This document shows, in pieces, positions 23,401 through 23,658 of a stretch of 23,658 bases of DNA. A program made the translations under genes and the position numbers. Within the stretch, counting starts at the first letter, position 1, and every line of letters begins with the position of its first letter. The DNA is from JAKEGK01 sp036507695 (GTDB lineage Bacteria > Pseudomonadota > Gammaproteobacteria > SZUA-152): assembly GCA_036507695.1 (NCBI GenBank), contig DATCIR010000066.1:1-23658 (forward strand), written 5' to 3'. Below the pieces are notes generated by a model. It was given only the letters and a program-made list of their open reading frames with translations. It did not search any database and was not told the origin of the DNA.

Positions 23401-23658
23401 CTCGCGCTCGGTGAATTCCAGGACCGCTTCATAAAGGCCGCGCGGATTCACCGGTTCCGAATTCGGCGTGTAGGTGAAGGGCGGATCGCCAGGGATTTCG
23501 AAAAAAGGAATCCCGGTAGTTACGTTGGTGGTGATGCGCGCGTCGCGGAGCAGGTGGTTATCCAGCAACACCGCGCGCAGGTCACGCGGCGTTACCGGCG
23601 CGCACGGTAATACGCGGTGCGCCGGCGCCAGATCGGGCGGGGCGTGCCGCGCGCCGCT
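20467..23658 (-). CDS. Large eCIS-associated structural (probably baseplate) protein, 5' end beyond the window
   Basis: The frame is open from the right edge for 1063 codons. A GTG at 23571 could start it, but the same frame continues 29 more codons to the edge with protein-like sequence (VTPRDLRAVLLDNHLL), so I treat the gene as truncated. The central part, LQNDLPRIYGVGEARVP followed by LQLKGYLLLFEQFLADL and INRFFS, matches a large protein I associate with the position just upstream of the CIS tape-measure gene in many eCIS loci; I know no experimentally proven role. Its size and place suggest a baseplate or baseplate-peripheral part. The C-terminal half contains repeated YASVAAAQNAALTCAKNF-like segments and HLVEHLLLRPR. 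It overlaps the tape-measure start by 8 bases. Confidence 0.7.
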   Translation of the reverse strand, partial: SGARHAPPDLAPAHRVLPCAPVTPRDLRAVLLDNHLLRDARITTNVTTGIPFFEIPGDPPFTYTPNSEPVNPRGLYEAVLEFTERELNSNTYALSVTTASGTYNLDMALPYWDEDEARPFQNGPLIDSVTLLADSGIVWRPLEESQSYFGAMQVDYTGTAGPGSVVLWVLLRITDALPQPALVTPDILSAAAASVQAAGAGSLIDRFALRVRSAYSAVQQVQRYLASYRNLCEDLVHIAVARVQEIAVRARIEVTGSTDLERLLADIFLAIDRMLAPPVRFTGLAARRAAGASVEQIFDGPLLRNGFLDDTTLAANDAAIIYVSDILRLIMRRRGSAGTDLVAQENPSGRDIVAVTDLTLSNYINNRSITIDAQDCLRLVETERYRPRLSLAKSRIIFIRNDAEVSYDAVRVESLFNALRQADEAESLPADPSPIWPVAHGETLPIEAYTPLQNDLPRIYGVGEARVPDNVGAERHAAVLQLKGYLLLFEQFLADLTAQLGNINRFFSADPEEQMTYFGRALFELPELQKLLRRFPAGGDWASFVADPDNPYSRALQQALESRERFLDRRNRMFDHLLARQGEDMVTFSQELHRYAQQELLQAVIAPGDLPARMEARRQAANTRLIRAKAALLRDAPWLNGARLQAFGNPLQHDESVLQIARSGANFRWTLTLDGQALLRGVIDHATHAAAVIATEEAVVLAAQSGLYAVVNAGGGRRRYQLQDSSGSVVRVIGESPLTYASVAAAQNAALTCAKNFAVLRITASSTPLEQRIAHLSGIRSVARRPLLTALNAYFEIYDEVDSDSIIEKRWRLWEQPGYSGRVMLSSVFHFEAATDGEAVALAEDSIRKVLRYGQDEWNYAVSPAGVSTYNFDLWHPNGDKLGMRNPPFPSAKAASEGRDETLAHLCHFYSAEGFHLVEHLLLRPRQTGDAFLSFPAGPDTLERDPYSQRLSLVFPSGWMRDFSEPVDTAPRIPTEPHRFRHLELRRHIERMVQQACPAHVLPSIFWADRQAPGTPSTINSFDGFEQAYFTWLDTLLIPGATTAASGLARNTLIEALNGIAHG

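Noticed and set aside
7948..23658. Type VI secretion system or R-type pyocin instead of eCIS
   Set aside because: No TssJ/L/M-type membrane complex genes or phage lysis and regulator genes are seen, while the CIS tape-measure, the Afp15-like ATPase and DUF4157 proteins are specific to eCIS loci. Sheath genes outside the window would settle it.

Overview
This window looks like a gammaproteobacterial chromosome. The strongest support is the run uvrC, pgsA, tRNA-Gly(GCC), tRNA-Cys(GCA), tRNA-Leu(TAA), which is the same order as uvrC-pgsA-glyW-cysT-leuZ in Escherichia coli. I cannot name the genus from the sequence.

Left part (1-7653) is core chromosome. It holds the start of a lipoprotein gene cut by the window edge (minus strand), and a stand-alone iscU with its own terminator and a possible IscR-type operator. 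Next come a family 5 (UDGb-type) uracil-DNA glycosylase and uvrC as a close plus-strand pair, so two DNA-repair functions sit together. A minus-strand two-helix membrane protein follows, related to M48 peptidases but lacking HExxH. Last are pgsA and three tRNA genes behind a near-consensus sigma-70 promoter.

Boundary (7632-7947): the last 22 bases of tRNA-Leu are repeated exactly 175 bp downstream, with three small hairpins between the copies. This is what integration or duplication at a tRNA 3' end leaves behind. To the right, base composition is by eye more GC-rich and every gene lies on the minus strand.

Right part (7948-23658) is the distal end of an extracellular contractile injection system (eCIS) locus, read right to left. 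In transcription order: a large eCIS-associated structural protein running off the right edge; the CIS tape-measure protein; a secreted, membrane-anchored VWD/Ig protein; a 282-aa protein of unknown function; a papain/transglutaminase-like protein; the eCIS AAA+ ATPase; then a payload cluster. The payload cluster contains a frameshifted DUF4157 protein with a second zincin motif, a Tgl-type transglutaminase behind a broken DUF4157, a 91-aa protein, an intact DUF4157 protein with an unknown C-terminal domain, and a zincin-like metallopeptidase. Sheath, tube and most baseplate genes are not in the window and presumably lie to the right.

The most interesting observation is that six chemically different proteins of this island start with the same kind of short leader: one or two phenylalanine pairs about 7-10 residues apart, usually followed by an I/L/V-Q-R/P step. 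It occurs with and without DUF4157, so it may be a common packaging tag that carries unrelated enzyme domains into the injection machine.
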